DNA from: Deltaproteobacteria bacterium
Lineage (GTDB): Bacteria > Desulfobacterota > Desulfobacteria > C00003060 > C00003106
Length of the DNA: 12,060 bases
Assembly: GCA_019314005.1 (NCBI GenBank)
Contig: JAFDAE010000163.1
Span: 1-12,060 of the forward strand
Direction: 5' to 3'
Below the pieces are notes generated by a model, which saw nothing but the letters and a program-made list of their open reading frames with translations, was not told where the DNA came from and made no database searches. The translations under genes and the position numbers were made by a program. This document shows positions 1 to 6,501 of the stretch, piece after piece; position 1 is the first letter of the stretch, and each line of letters begins with the position of its first letter.

Positions 1-160
1 CGATCAGAGAGAGATCGAACAACGCGTGGCAGCAGTCGGAACAATGAGTTTTGCATTTTACACATTCCGGATAATCTTTTTTTACACGCTCGAACACTCC
101 GTCCGCCATTGCTGAAAGCTCTTCGTATTTCTTGAAAAAAGGTGTGAAGTCTATCCCCAT
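1..160 (-). CDS. Partial YkgJ-like cysteine-cluster protein (5' end only)
   Basis: Reading the minus strand from an ATG at 158-160 gives 53 open codons running off the left edge of the window, so only the N-terminus is present. The peptide begins MGIDFTPFFKKYEELS and contains a dense cysteine cluster, C33-x2-C36-x3-C40-x2-C43-C44. This spacing resembles the YkgJ/UPF0153 family (putative zinc- or iron-chelating domain), which has no firmly known function. A good ribosome-binding site (GAGGAG on the minus strand, 168-173) lies seven bases before the ATG, which supports both the gene and its start. It is transcribed divergently from dsrA and shares its upstream region. The family call rests on the cysteine pattern and the composition of a short fragment. 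That it is a coding region is well supported. Confidence 0.7.
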   Translation of the reverse strand, partial: MGIDFTPFFKKYEELSAMADGVFERVKKDYPECVKCKTHCSDCCHALFDLSLI

Positions 161-286
161 AATGTAACTCCTCTATCTTTTCCGCATTGGGAAAAAGAAT
201 TTTGATTCAATATTGTCATCAAATTTTGACTAATAATATTTTTTTCACCCATTTGTCAATGGTCTTAAAACGAGCGTACTTTTTTG

Positions 287-315
287 TTGACAATGTGCAA
301 GATTAATTCTATATT
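287..315 (+). promoter_or_regulatory. Sigma70-type promoter P1 for the dsr cluster
   Basis: A perfect -35 box TTGACA (287-292) is followed after 17 bases by TATATT (310-315), one mismatch from TATAAT. The predicted start of transcription would be near 322, leaving a leader of about 145 bases before dsrA. The match and spacing are close to consensus, as expected for a highly expressed respiratory operon. This is predicted from sequence alone. Confidence 0.65.
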
Positions 316-337
316 CGCACTCTCAAATAAGCGTATG

Positions 338-367
338 TTGACTATTCTTTAAAATTATACCTATAAA
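338..367 (+). promoter_or_regulatory. Possible second dsr promoter P2
   Basis: TTGACT (338-343) lies 18 bases before TATAAA (362-367), just downstream of P1 and in the same orientation. Each box is one mismatch from consensus. In AT-rich DNA such a match can arise by chance, so this is weaker than P1. If used, it would shorten the dsrA leader by about 50 bases. Confidence 0.35.
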
Positions 368-383
368 AATTGCGAGATTAGAG

Positions 384-445
384 AGGAGGTGACCGTAACA
401 ACTCCAAAGGATCGAAGTGAAATTTCTTTAGAATTGGGTAATTAA
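384..445 (+). promoter_or_regulatory. Strong isolated SD sequence and possible short leader ORF in the dsrA leader
   Basis: AGGAGGTGA (384-392) is a nine-base match to the 16S rRNA tail, but no dsrA start follows within 75 bases. dsrA has its own GGAGGT at 457-462. A GTG (389-391) embedded in the motif opens an 18-codon frame ending at TAA 443-445, but it is too close to the SD for normal initiation. The element could be a ribosome standby site, an mRNA-stabilising site or a relic of a leader peptide. The sequence match is certain and the function is unknown. Confidence 0.3.
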
Positions 446-468
446 AAATAAGGAATGGAGGTAAAATA

Positions 469-1785
469 ATGGCAAAACATGAGACCCCTCTGTTGGACCA
501 GCTCGAAAGCGGGCCGTGGCCAAGTTTTGTGTCCGACATTAAGGCGGAAGCCGAATCAAGGGCAAAGAATGAGAAAGGTTTGGACTACCAGATACCCGTG
601 GATGTGTGTGAAGACCTTCTGGGAGTGCTTGAGCTTTCCTACAAGCACGGCAGGACGCACTGGAAGCACGGCGGAATCGTAGGTGTATTTGGCTATGGCG
701 GCGGCGTTATCGGAAGATATTGCGACCAGCCCGAGATGTTTCCTGGCGTTGCGCATTTTCACACTGTACGTGTAAACCAGCCGTCAGGTAAGTTTTACAG
801 TACTAAATTCCTGGGAGATATTCTTGACATCTGGGATCTCCGTGGCAGCGGTCTTACCAATATGCACGGATCAACCGGAGATATTGTTTTCCTCGGTACC
901 ACAACACCTCAATTAGAAGAGATCTTTTTTGAGTTGACCCACAATGTGGACACAGACCTTGGCGGTTCCGGTTCAAACCTGAGGACCCCTTCCTGCTGTA
1001 TCGGTCAGGCCCGTTGTGAATACGCGTGCTACGATACGCAGGCTATCTGCCACCACATGACCCTCGAATATCAGGACGAGCTCCATCGCCCGGCATTTCC
1101 GTACAAATTCAAATTCAAATTTGACGGGTGTCCCAATTGCTGTGTGGCCTCCATCGCCCGATCGGATATCTCCTTTATCGGCACATGGCGTGACGATATC
1201 CGCATTGACCAGGAAGCGGTTAAGGCATACATAGGGGGAGATATTCCACCGAATGCCGGCGCACATGCAGGCCGTGACTGGGGCGCTTTTGATATCCAGA
1301 AAGAGGTGATCGATATCTGTCCTACCGGCTGTATGAGAATGGACGGCAACAAGCTTGAGATCAACACCAAGGAATGTACCCGATGCATGCACTGTATTAA
1401 TGTTATGCCTAAAGCGCTGAGACCGGGTAATGATAAAGGTTGCTCTATCCTTTGCGGAGCCAAGGCCCCGATTCTCGATGGCGCGCAGATGGCTTCCCTC
1501 CTTATTCCTTTTATCAAGGTTGAAGAGCCTTATGATGAAATCAAAGAGAAAGTAATTGAGCCGATCTGGGATTGGTGGATGGAAGAAGGAAAGAACCGCG
1601 AGCGGCTCGGCGAACTGATCAAGCGTCAGGGCTTCCAGAAGCTGCTTGAAATGACAAACATTAAAGCAATACCGCAGCACGTGGAAGCGCCACGGGCCAA
1701 CCCGTACATCTTCTGGAAAGAAGAAGAAGTTCCAGGCGGATGGAAGCGCGATATCAACGAATTCAGAAAATACCATCAGAGATAG
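469..1785 (+). CDS. dsrA: Dissimilatory sulfite reductase alpha subunit DsrA
   Basis: This is the alpha subunit of the cytoplasmic siroheme/[4Fe-4S] enzyme that reduces sulfite in the last stage of sulfate respiration, working with DsrB in an alpha2-beta2 core and with DsrC. The 438 residues match the usual length. The siroheme-linked cluster ligands are visible as C177 and C183 (SCCIGQARC) and C221 and C225 (GCPNCC). An inserted ferredoxin domain follows, with C284 and the C303-x2-C306-x2-C309 run. The conserved SFIGTWRDDIRIDQ segment begins at residue 235. The classic DSR1F primer site is present at 655-670. GGAGGT at 457-462 sits seven bases before the ATG. It is the first gene of dsrABDN, 15 bases ahead of dsrB. 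Residue 224 is Cys, so the motif reads PNCC with an extra cysteine between the two ligands. The gene looks intact. Confidence 0.98.
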   Translation: MAKHETPLLDQLESGPWPSFVSDIKAEAESRAKNEKGLDYQIPVDVCEDLLGVLELSYKHGRTHWKHGGIVGVFGYGGGVIGRYCDQPEMFPGVAHFHTVRVNQPSGKFYSTKFLGDILDIWDLRGSGLTNMHGSTGDIVFLGTTTPQLEEIFFELTHNVDTDLGGSGSNLRTPSCCIGQARCEYACYDTQAICHHMTLEYQDELHRPAFPYKFKFKFDGCPNCCVASIARSDISFIGTWRDDIRIDQEAVKAYIGGDIPPNAGAHAGRDWGAFDIQKEVIDICPTGCMRMDGNKLEINTKECTRCMHCINVMPKALRPGNDKGCSILCGAKAPILDGAQMASLLIPFIKVEEPYDEIKEKVIEPIWDWWMEEGKNRERLGELIKRQGFQKLLEMTNIKAIPQHVEAPRANPYIFWKEEEVPGGWKRDINEFRKYHQR

Positions 1786-1800
1786 GGAGGGGTAACTACC

Positions 1801-2835
1801 ATGGCATTTATATCATCAGGTTATAATCCTGACAAACCGATGGAGAACAGAATAACCGACATCGGTCCGAAAAAGTTTGATAATTTCTATCCGCCGGTTA
1901 TTAAGAAAAACAAAGGCAAATGGAAGAGTCATGAGATTCTGGCTCCCGGCGTTTTGGTCCATACCTCAGAGACCGGCGACGAATGCTACACCGTAAGGGT
2001 GGGCACCTGTCGTCTTATGAGCGTAACGCTCTTGCGCGAGGCTATGGCAATAGCGGACAAGCATTGCGACGGCTACCTCAGGTTCACCACGCGAAACAAC
2101 CTCGAGTTCATGGTGGACAGCAAGGACAAGGTAGAGCCGTGCCACACTCCGGCAACCGATGCATCAGGCACATGCAAGGCTACCATGGATGTGCTCTTTG
2201 ATCATTTTACCGAGATGAAACTACCTGCCAAGCTTCGTGTTTCCATGGCATGTTGTCTGAACATGTGCGGCGCCGTGCATTGCTCTGATATCGCTATTCT
2301 GGGCTATCACCGCAAACCGCCAATTATCGACCATGAATACATTGACAAGATGTGCGAGCTTCCTCTCGCTATTGCGGCCTGTCCTACTGCTGCAATTAAA
2401 CCAGCCAAGATTGAAATCGGCGGCAAACAGCTAAAGACCGTTTCTGTCAAAGAGGAAAGATGTATGTTCTGTGGCAACTGCTACACCATGTGTCCCTCCA
2501 TGCCTCTGGCAGACGATGTTGGTGACGGTATCGTGCTCATGGCAGGTGGTAAGATCTCCAACAGGATCAGCGCGCCGAAGTTCTCCAAGGTTGTTGTGGC
2601 GTTTATTCCTAACGAGATGCCGCGCTGGCCCACGATGACAAAGACCATCAAACGGATGGTGGATGTCTATTCAGCAGACGCCAATAAGTACGAACGTTTT
2701 GGCGACTGGGCAGAGAGGATCGGATGGGAAAGATTCTTTGAGAAATGTGAGCTCGAGTTTACACATCACCTTATTGATGATTTCCGTGATTCTGCGTATT
2801 ATACGTGGCGTCAGACAACGCAATTTAAGTTCTAA
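1801..2835 (+). CDS. dsrB: Dissimilatory sulfite reductase beta subunit DsrB, with internal deletion
   Basis: This is the beta subunit of DsrAB, which carries the catalytically active siroheme site. The start [17 protein letters not shown] and the end [16 protein letters not shown] are typical, and a strong SD (GGGAGGGG, 1785-1792) precedes the ATG. Cluster cysteines are C114 ([10 protein letters not shown]) and C151, C152 and C156 (ACCLNMCG). The ferredoxin domain has C194 and C221-x2-C224-x2-C227. The protein is 344 residues, whereas the Desulfovibrio vulgaris protein as I recall it has 381, with the equivalent cysteines at 151, 188, 189 and 193. Every offset is exactly 37. The missing residues fall between EFMV (102-105) and C114 and include the conserved segment ending HTQGW-x-H. 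The reading frame is kept. The gene is certainly dsrB, but whether this allele makes a working enzyme, or is an assembly error, is open. Confidence 0.93.
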   Translation: MAFISSGYNPDKPMENRITDIGPKKFDNFYPPVIKKNKGKWKSHEILAPGVLVHTSETGDECYTVRVGTCRLMSVTLLREAMAIADKHCDGYLRFTTRNNLEFMVDSKDKVEPCHTPATDASGTCKATMDVLFDHFTEMKLPAKLRVSMACCLNMCGAVHCSDIAILGYHRKPPIIDHEYIDKMCELPLAIAACPTAAIKPAKIEIGGKQLKTVSVKEERCMFCGNCYTMCPSMPLADDVGDGIVLMAGGKISNRISAPKFSKVVVAFIPNEMPRWPTMTKTIKRMVDVYSADANKYERFGDWAERIGWERFFEKCELEFTHHLIDDFRDSAYYTWRQTTQFKF

Positions 2836-2845
2836 TTGTTTAATT

Positions 2846-2878
2846 GAGCCGGGGCACGAGATGCTTGTGCCCCGGCTC
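2846..2878 (+). promoter_or_regulatory. Strong hairpin between dsrB and dsrD
   Basis: GAGCCGGGGCAC (2846-2857) pairs perfectly with GTGCCCCGGCTC (2867-2878) around a nine-base loop, giving a 12-bp GC-rich stem 11 bases after the dsrB stop. It is followed by ATAATATAAAG rather than a T-run, so it is not a classical intrinsic terminator. It could be a partial terminator/attenuator, or an mRNA 3'-end stabiliser that sets a higher DsrAB than DsrD/DsrN level. The structure is seen directly; the role is inferred. Confidence 0.75.
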
Positions 2879-2905
2879 ATAATATAAAGATAAAGAGGCT
2901 GAATA

Positions 2906-3145
2906 ATGGAGAAAGAAGAAGCAAAAAAGGTAATTTTAGAGACACTTAAGAAGAAAAAGGGTAAAACAAAATTCTATCTCAAGGATTACTACAAGATGAT
3001 TCCTGATATGAAACCAAGGCAGATAAAGAATATTGTTAACGAGATGGTCAAGGAAGAAACTCTTGAGTATTGGTCAAGCGGCAGCACCACCCTCATAGGG
3101 CTTAAGGGTGTAGGCGTGGCCCACGCCACGGAAGAAGGAGAATAG
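2906..3145 (+). CDS. dsrD: DsrD, small winged-helix activator of DsrAB
   Basis: This 79-residue basic protein has the length of DsrD (about 78) and occupies its usual place directly after dsrB. DsrD has a winged-helix fold, once suspected of binding DNA. It is now described as an allosteric activator of sulfite reduction by DsrAB and marks reductive-type dsr operons. Recognisable family features are the N-terminal helix rich in Lys/Glu, the segment FYLKDYYKMIPDMKPRQIKN (23-42), which would form the helix-turn-helix core, and the aromatic-containing wing ETLEYWSSGSTTLIGLKG (51-68). A short AAAGAGG lies about 10 bases before the ATG. dsrN begins 12 bases after the stop, so the two are probably co-transcribed. 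Its presence argues for a sulfate/sulfite reducer rather than a sulfur oxidiser. Confidence 0.94.
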   Translation: MEKEEAKKVILETLKKKKGKTKFYLKDYYKMIPDMKPRQIKNIVNEMVKEETLEYWSSGSTTLIGLKGVGVAHATEEGE

Positions 3146-3157
3146 GAAAAGGAGACT

Positions 3158-4557
3158 ATGGTCTTCCCCCGAATTATTGTTTCCGCCCTCAGCGGAGGTG
3201 CGGGGAAGACGATTCTTTCCTTGGGACTGGCTGCTTCCTTGCGAAAGCGAGGAATAACCATAACCCCCTTTAAAAAGGGTCCGGATTACATCGATGCAGG
3301 GTGGCTGACTCTTGCGGCCGGTCATCCGTGCCGTAATCTTGATACCTTTTTTGCGACAAAAGACCAAATACTTTCTTCTTTTCATAGAAACGCCACCACA
3401 CGTGGCGTTCTGTTATAGAAGGGAACCGCGGACTATACGACGGGAGCGACCTGGAAGGGAAGACCAGCACCTCTGAGCTGGCCAAACTTCTCACGGCTCC
3501 GGTGGTCCTGGGGTTGGATTGCACCAAGAGCACCCGCACTATGGCCGCCCTGGTATTGGGATGTCTCCACTTTGATCCGGATGTGATGATAAAAGGGGTC
3601 ATCCTGAATCGAATCGCCGGGAGCCGTCACGAATCAACCATTCGAAAGTCTATCGAACATTACACGGGCGTTAAAGTACTTGGCGCCATTCCAAAGCTGA
3701 AACATGACGTCTTTCCTGAACGTCACATGGGGCTTATTCCCACCCACGAGTCCCCCGGAGCATATCATTCAATACAAGCCGCTGTTGACATAGCCGAGCA
3801 GTACCTTGATATAGATGCTCTGCTGGATATAGCACACAAAGCGCCTCAACTTTCAGGGGATGACACCCCTGCCGAAGACGAAAACCTTCCGGTTAATGCC
3901 GAAACACGCGAGAGAAAGCTTCGCATCGGAGTCATAAGAGACTCTGCGTTTCAATTTTACTACCCTGAAAACCTTGAAGCGCTCCAAGAGCGTGGTGCGG
4001 AACTGATATCAATGAGCGCCCTGTCTGATTCTAAGCTGCCGGACATCGATGGCTTGTATATTGGCGGGGGGTTCCCCGAAACACATGCTGAGGCCTTGGC
4101 GGCCAACCAGAGCTTCCGGGACGATCTTCGGGAACTCGCAGAACAAGGACTCCCGATATATGCGGAGTGCGGCGGGTTGATGTATCTTGGCGAAGAACTG
4201 GTGATGGATGGGAAGCGCTATCCCATGACCGGTGTCCTGCCCATTGTGTTCGGGTGGTCAAAGCGCCCGCAGGGACATGGATATACGGTATTCGAAGTCG
4301 ACCGTCAGAATCCATATTTCAAGGTTGGGACAAAGCTTAGGGGGCACGAATTCCATTATTCTAAGGTATTGGAGTGGCGTGGAAAGGCCGAAGACCTTGC
4401 ATTTAGAATAGAGCGCGGGGTCGGTTTCTTTGATAAGCGGGACGGGGTGTGTTATAAAAATGTCCTGGCCACTTATTCACACATACATGCCTTAGGGTTT
4501 CCGTGTTGGGCAGAGGGGATAGTCATTAGAGCGGTGAGTCGCTTGTCTCAATTTTAG
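3158..4557 (+). CDS. dsrN: DsrN/CbiA-like siroheme (cobyrinate-type) amidase, frameshifted
   Basis: This belongs to the cobyrinic acid a,c-diamide synthase (CbiA/CobB) family. In dsr clusters this protein, DsrN, is proposed to amidate siroheme for DsrAB with ATP and glutamine. The N-terminal part has the P-loop-like SALSGGAGKT and KKGPDYIDAGW. The frame then stops at TAG 3416-3418, while the -1 frame continues at once with IEGNRGLYDG (from 3415), which is the expected next motif. One lost base (probably an A, in GTTAATAG reduced to GTTATAG near 3412-3416) explains it. The repaired gene would be 1401 bp and encode 466 residues, a normal family length. The C-terminal type-3 glutamine amidotransferase domain has its nucleophile Cys in AECGGLMYL (codon 4168-4170) and ends with HIHALG. 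AAAAGGAG lies just before the ATG. It overlaps the PilZ gene tail-to-tail by 32 bases. Confidence 0.85.
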
Positions 4558-4957
4558 AAACAAACTCAAACCACTCTTTTTTTGATGTTTGTTCTGTTTC
4601 CACTATAATAACTCCTGAGACAAACCGGAAATGGGAGGTCTCAGGCGCTAAGTTATACCAGGCTACACTCCCCATTACATCCATAGCGGAGGAGCCATCA
4701 GGGAGGGATATCTTCATCGCAAGAAAAAACTCATCATCCATAGCGCTCGTAAAGACGTGAGTGCCATTTACCATCACTGTATCAGTTTCAATGCAAACCC
4801 CAGCACGTGAAATTTCAGAAATATTTCCTGGTATTCCTTCTGTTATCATTTTCTGCGATTCTCGATGGTACAGACTTATCTCAACCGGCAAGGATGATTT
4901 TAGCCGCAAACATTTCCGTCTGTCTATCCGTCGATATCGTTTCGCTTCTTCAGTCAT
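4526..4957 (-). CDS. PilZ-domain protein, probable c-di-GMP receptor
   Basis: A 143-residue soluble protein made almost entirely of one PilZ domain. The N-terminal arginine motif is YRRIDRRKCLRL (8-19, with R10-x3-R14). The second binding motif appears as E48-I-S-R-A-G53, within NISEISRAGVCIET, in which the usual Asp/Asn is replaced by Glu. The following beta-barrel strands (IEVSLP-type, MKISLPDGSS) and a VMGSVAWYN-like strand fit the family. PilZ proteins bind cyclic di-GMP and relay it to motility, adhesion or polysaccharide partners; no partner is visible here. No clear Shine-Dalgarno sequence precedes the ATG at 4955-4957. That start is kept because it leaves just enough room for the arginine motif. 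It is divergent from the DUF1573 gene and converges on dsrN, overlapping it by 32 bases with no terminator between. Confidence 0.82.
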   Translation of the reverse strand: MTEEAKRYRRIDRRKCLRLKSSLPVEISLYHRESQKMITEGIPGNISEISRAGVCIETDTVMVNGTHVFTSAMDDEFFLAMKISLPDGSSAMDVMGSVAWYNLAPETSHFRFVSGVIIVETEQTSKKEWFEFVSKIETSDSPL

Positions 4958-4967
4958 TGTACAAGGC

Positions 4968-4997
4968 TTGACAAAATGTAAAATTATACTCTATACT
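4968..4997 (+). promoter_or_regulatory. Sigma70-type promoter for the DUF1573 gene
   Basis: A perfect TTGACA (4968-4973) is followed after 18 bases by TATACT (4992-4997), one mismatch from consensus. It lies in the 76-base gap between two divergent genes and would start transcription about 30 bases before the ATG at 5034. Sequence prediction only. Confidence 0.6.
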
Positions 4998-5033
4998 TTT
5001 TACATTTTTTAGCACAATTACGAGGAGTTGGCA

Positions 5034-5879
5034 ATGTCAAAACAAATTTTAGAAAAATTTGCCGGGAAAAGCTGTTGGGCGGTAACCTTATGGTGCTTGT
5101 TTCTGATACTCGTTCCTGATTGTTTAATAGCACTGGGAGCAGAACAGACGCTTAATTCGGATACACGCGGTACAGTAAGTGGCCCAAAAAAAGATGGCCG
5201 GTCTTCCTTCCCAAAAATCATAATTGACGAAAAGGTGTTTAATTTTAAAACCGTTTACGAAGGGGAGCCAATAGTCCACACCTTTACCGTAAAGAATGGT
5301 GGGAGTGACACACTTGTTATCGAAAAAGTCAAACCCTCCTGAGGCTGTACCACTGTCTCGGTTACGAGACAGATCCCTCCCGGTGGCGAGGGTAAGATAA
5401 CGGTGAAGGTTCGTACAAAAAGGATTGCCGGTTCAGTTAATAAACGTGTTACCGTCTTTTCCAATGATCCAAATAAGTCACAGATTGTTCTTGCGGTTAG
5501 GGGCAAAATAGAACACTATGTAATCCTTAAACCAAGAGCGGTCAATTTTTGGGGGGCGCCTGATCGTAAGCTTGTTAGAAAAGTAGAAATCTTTCCTGGT
5601 AAGGAGGTAAATCTCCAGATAAAAAAGATTAGTTCGACAATTCCAAATGATATTAAGTATAAATTGGATGTTGGAGAAAAAGAAGGAGAGTATCTTCTTA
5701 CTATTGAGAATATTCGAACAACGCCCGGAAGGTACTATGGCAAGATTATCATGGAGACGAACTTGCAGGAAAAGCCAAAGTTGACCCTCAAGGTTTATGG
5801 CAACATTAGAAACCCGGAAGGTGTTACTATAAAAAGGAAAGAAAAGGGAAGGGTGAAGAAAACGGATGGACCAAGTTAA
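5034..5879 (+). CDS. Exported DUF1573 protein with in-frame UGA (candidate selenoprotein)
   Basis: Read through one TGA (5340-5342), this frame encodes 281 residues. ATG 5034 is preferred to the TTG six bases earlier because GAGGAG (5022-5027) is spaced correctly for it. The N-terminus is signal-peptide-like: a basic start, a hydrophobic run (about 15-33) and a possible cut after ALGA, so the protein should be periplasmic. Residues 63-150 match DUF1573: KVFNFKTVYEGEPIVHTFTV, then IEKVKPS-X-GCTTVSV, IPPGGEGKITVKV and SNDPNKSQ. In this family the position X is Cys, in SCGCT. Here X103 is UGA, followed by G104-C105. The frame resumes with clear homology for 178 residues, and a SECIS-like hairpin starts 10 bases after the UGA. 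Selenocysteine is thus the leading reading, with a nonsense mutation as the alternative. The C-terminal domain (about 165-262) is ASH/Ig-like. It overlaps the HAD gene by 14 bases. Its biochemical role is unknown. Confidence 0.75.
5341..5379 (+). promoter_or_regulatory. Candidate bacterial SECIS element after UGA 5340-5342
   Basis: CTGTCTCG (5353-5360) and CGAGACAG (5365-5372) form a perfect 8-bp stem closing a GTTA tetraloop (5361-5364). The first loop base is G and lies 18 bases after the UGA. GAGG directly after the U of UGA (5341-5344) can also pair with CCTC (5376-5379) as a lower stem. Bacterial SECIS elements lie within the coding region immediately downstream of UGA, with an apical loop about 16-37 bases away and a G at its beginning. 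This fits. SelB recognition is inferred, not shown. Confidence 0.6.
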
Positions 5880-6489
5880 GGTGGTCATTTTTGATTGTGA
5901 CGGTGTGATGTTTGATTCCAAGAGGGCCAATGAGGCGTACTACAATCAAATATTGCAGCACTTTAAAAAAAGAGAGATGATGAATGAGGACGAGTGCTAT
6001 TTTGTCCACATGCATACAGCGGATGAGTCGGTGGCGTATATCTTCAGGAATGATCCGGCCCTTATGGATGCGGCACAGGCATACCGAAAAAAAATCGACT
6101 ACATTCCGTTTATTCCATATATGGAAATGGAATCATATTTAATCCCATTTCTTGAATACCTCCGTCCCACGTATAACACAGCCATTTCGACTAACCGGAC
6201 CGATACAATGAAACATGTCCTGTCAAGTCATGGTCTTGAGGGGTACTTTGATCTTGTCGTTTCTGCGCTGGATGTTCAAAGGCCAAAACCACACCCGGAA
6301 TCTTTACACAAGATTTTGCGCTATTTTAAGATAATGCCTCAAGAGTCTCTCTATATAGGCGATTCAGAAGTCGACCAAGCCGCGTCGGAAGCCGCGGGAG
6401 TTCCTTTGGTCGCGTACAAAAACAGAAGGCTTTCAGCGGACTATCATATAGAACATTTTAAGGAATTAGAAGAATTGTTGGGGAATTGA
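5866..6489 (+). CDS. HAD-superfamily phosphatase (Gph/beta-phosphoglucomutase-like)
   Basis: A 207-residue cytoplasmic hydrolase with all four HAD motifs in order: motif I VVIFDCDGVMFDS, with nucleophile D10 and acid/base D12; motif II AISTN (S108/T109); motif III K141 in RPKPHPE; and motif IV IGDSEVD, with D166 and D170. A helical cap sits between motif I and II (about residues 18-85), placing it in the subclass with C1-type alpha-helical caps, such as phosphoglycolate phosphatase and beta-phosphoglucomutase. The substrate cannot be read from the sequence. The start overlaps the last 14 bases of the DUF1573 gene, so translation is probably coupled. No good SD is visible, only a purine-rich stretch. 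If the upstream UGA were a true stop, this gene would lose its translating neighbour, which indirectly favours read-through. Confidence 0.87.
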   Translation: MDQVKVVIFDCDGVMFDSKRANEAYYNQILQHFKKREMMNEDECYFVHMHTADESVAYIFRNDPALMDAAQAYRKKIDYIPFIPYMEMESYLIPFLEYLRPTYNTAISTNRTDTMKHVLSSHGLEGYFDLVVSALDVQRPKPHPESLHKILRYFKIMPQESLYIGDSEVDQAASEAAGVPLVAYKNRRLSADYHIEHFKELEELLGN

Positions 6490-6501
6490 GGAATTTAGGG
6501 A

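Larger units (their letters stand above)
161..468. promoter_or_regulatory. Divergent intergenic/leader region upstream of dsrA
   Basis: This AT-rich stretch of 308 bases separates the divergent cysteine-cluster gene from dsrA. It holds two sigma70-like promoters facing dsrA (listed separately). On the minus strand there is a TTGACA (254-259) with only a weak -10 downstream. Near the minus-strand gene is a small imperfect hairpin, TTTTCC/GGAAAA (178-195). The dsrA leader contains an unusually strong Shine-Dalgarno-like sequence far from the dsrA start (listed separately). I see no terminator and no convincing two-fold operator for a known regulator. Confidence 0.6.

Noticed and set aside
973..1776. 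267-codon open frame on the minus strand inside dsrA
   Set aside because: It lies wholly antisense to an intact, unmistakable dsrA. Its translation resembles no family and it has no SD, so it is a by-product of codon use in dsrA.
3404..3420. Programmed -1 ribosomal frameshift in dsrN
   Set aside because: There is no slippery heptamer of the X-XXY-YYZ type and no obvious stimulatory SD or pseudoknot. A single lost base is simpler.
5028..5342. Reading the DUF1573 locus as a 104-residue gene plus a separate gene from 5403
   Set aside because: The UGA splits one continuous DUF1573 domain in the same frame, the downstream part has no SD before GTG 5403, and the motif at the break is the conserved SCGCT site.
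5478..5930. 150-codon minus-strand frame opposite the DUF1573 C-terminal domain
   Set aside because: It is antisense to a well-supported domain, has no recognisable motif, and would overlap two plus-strand genes.
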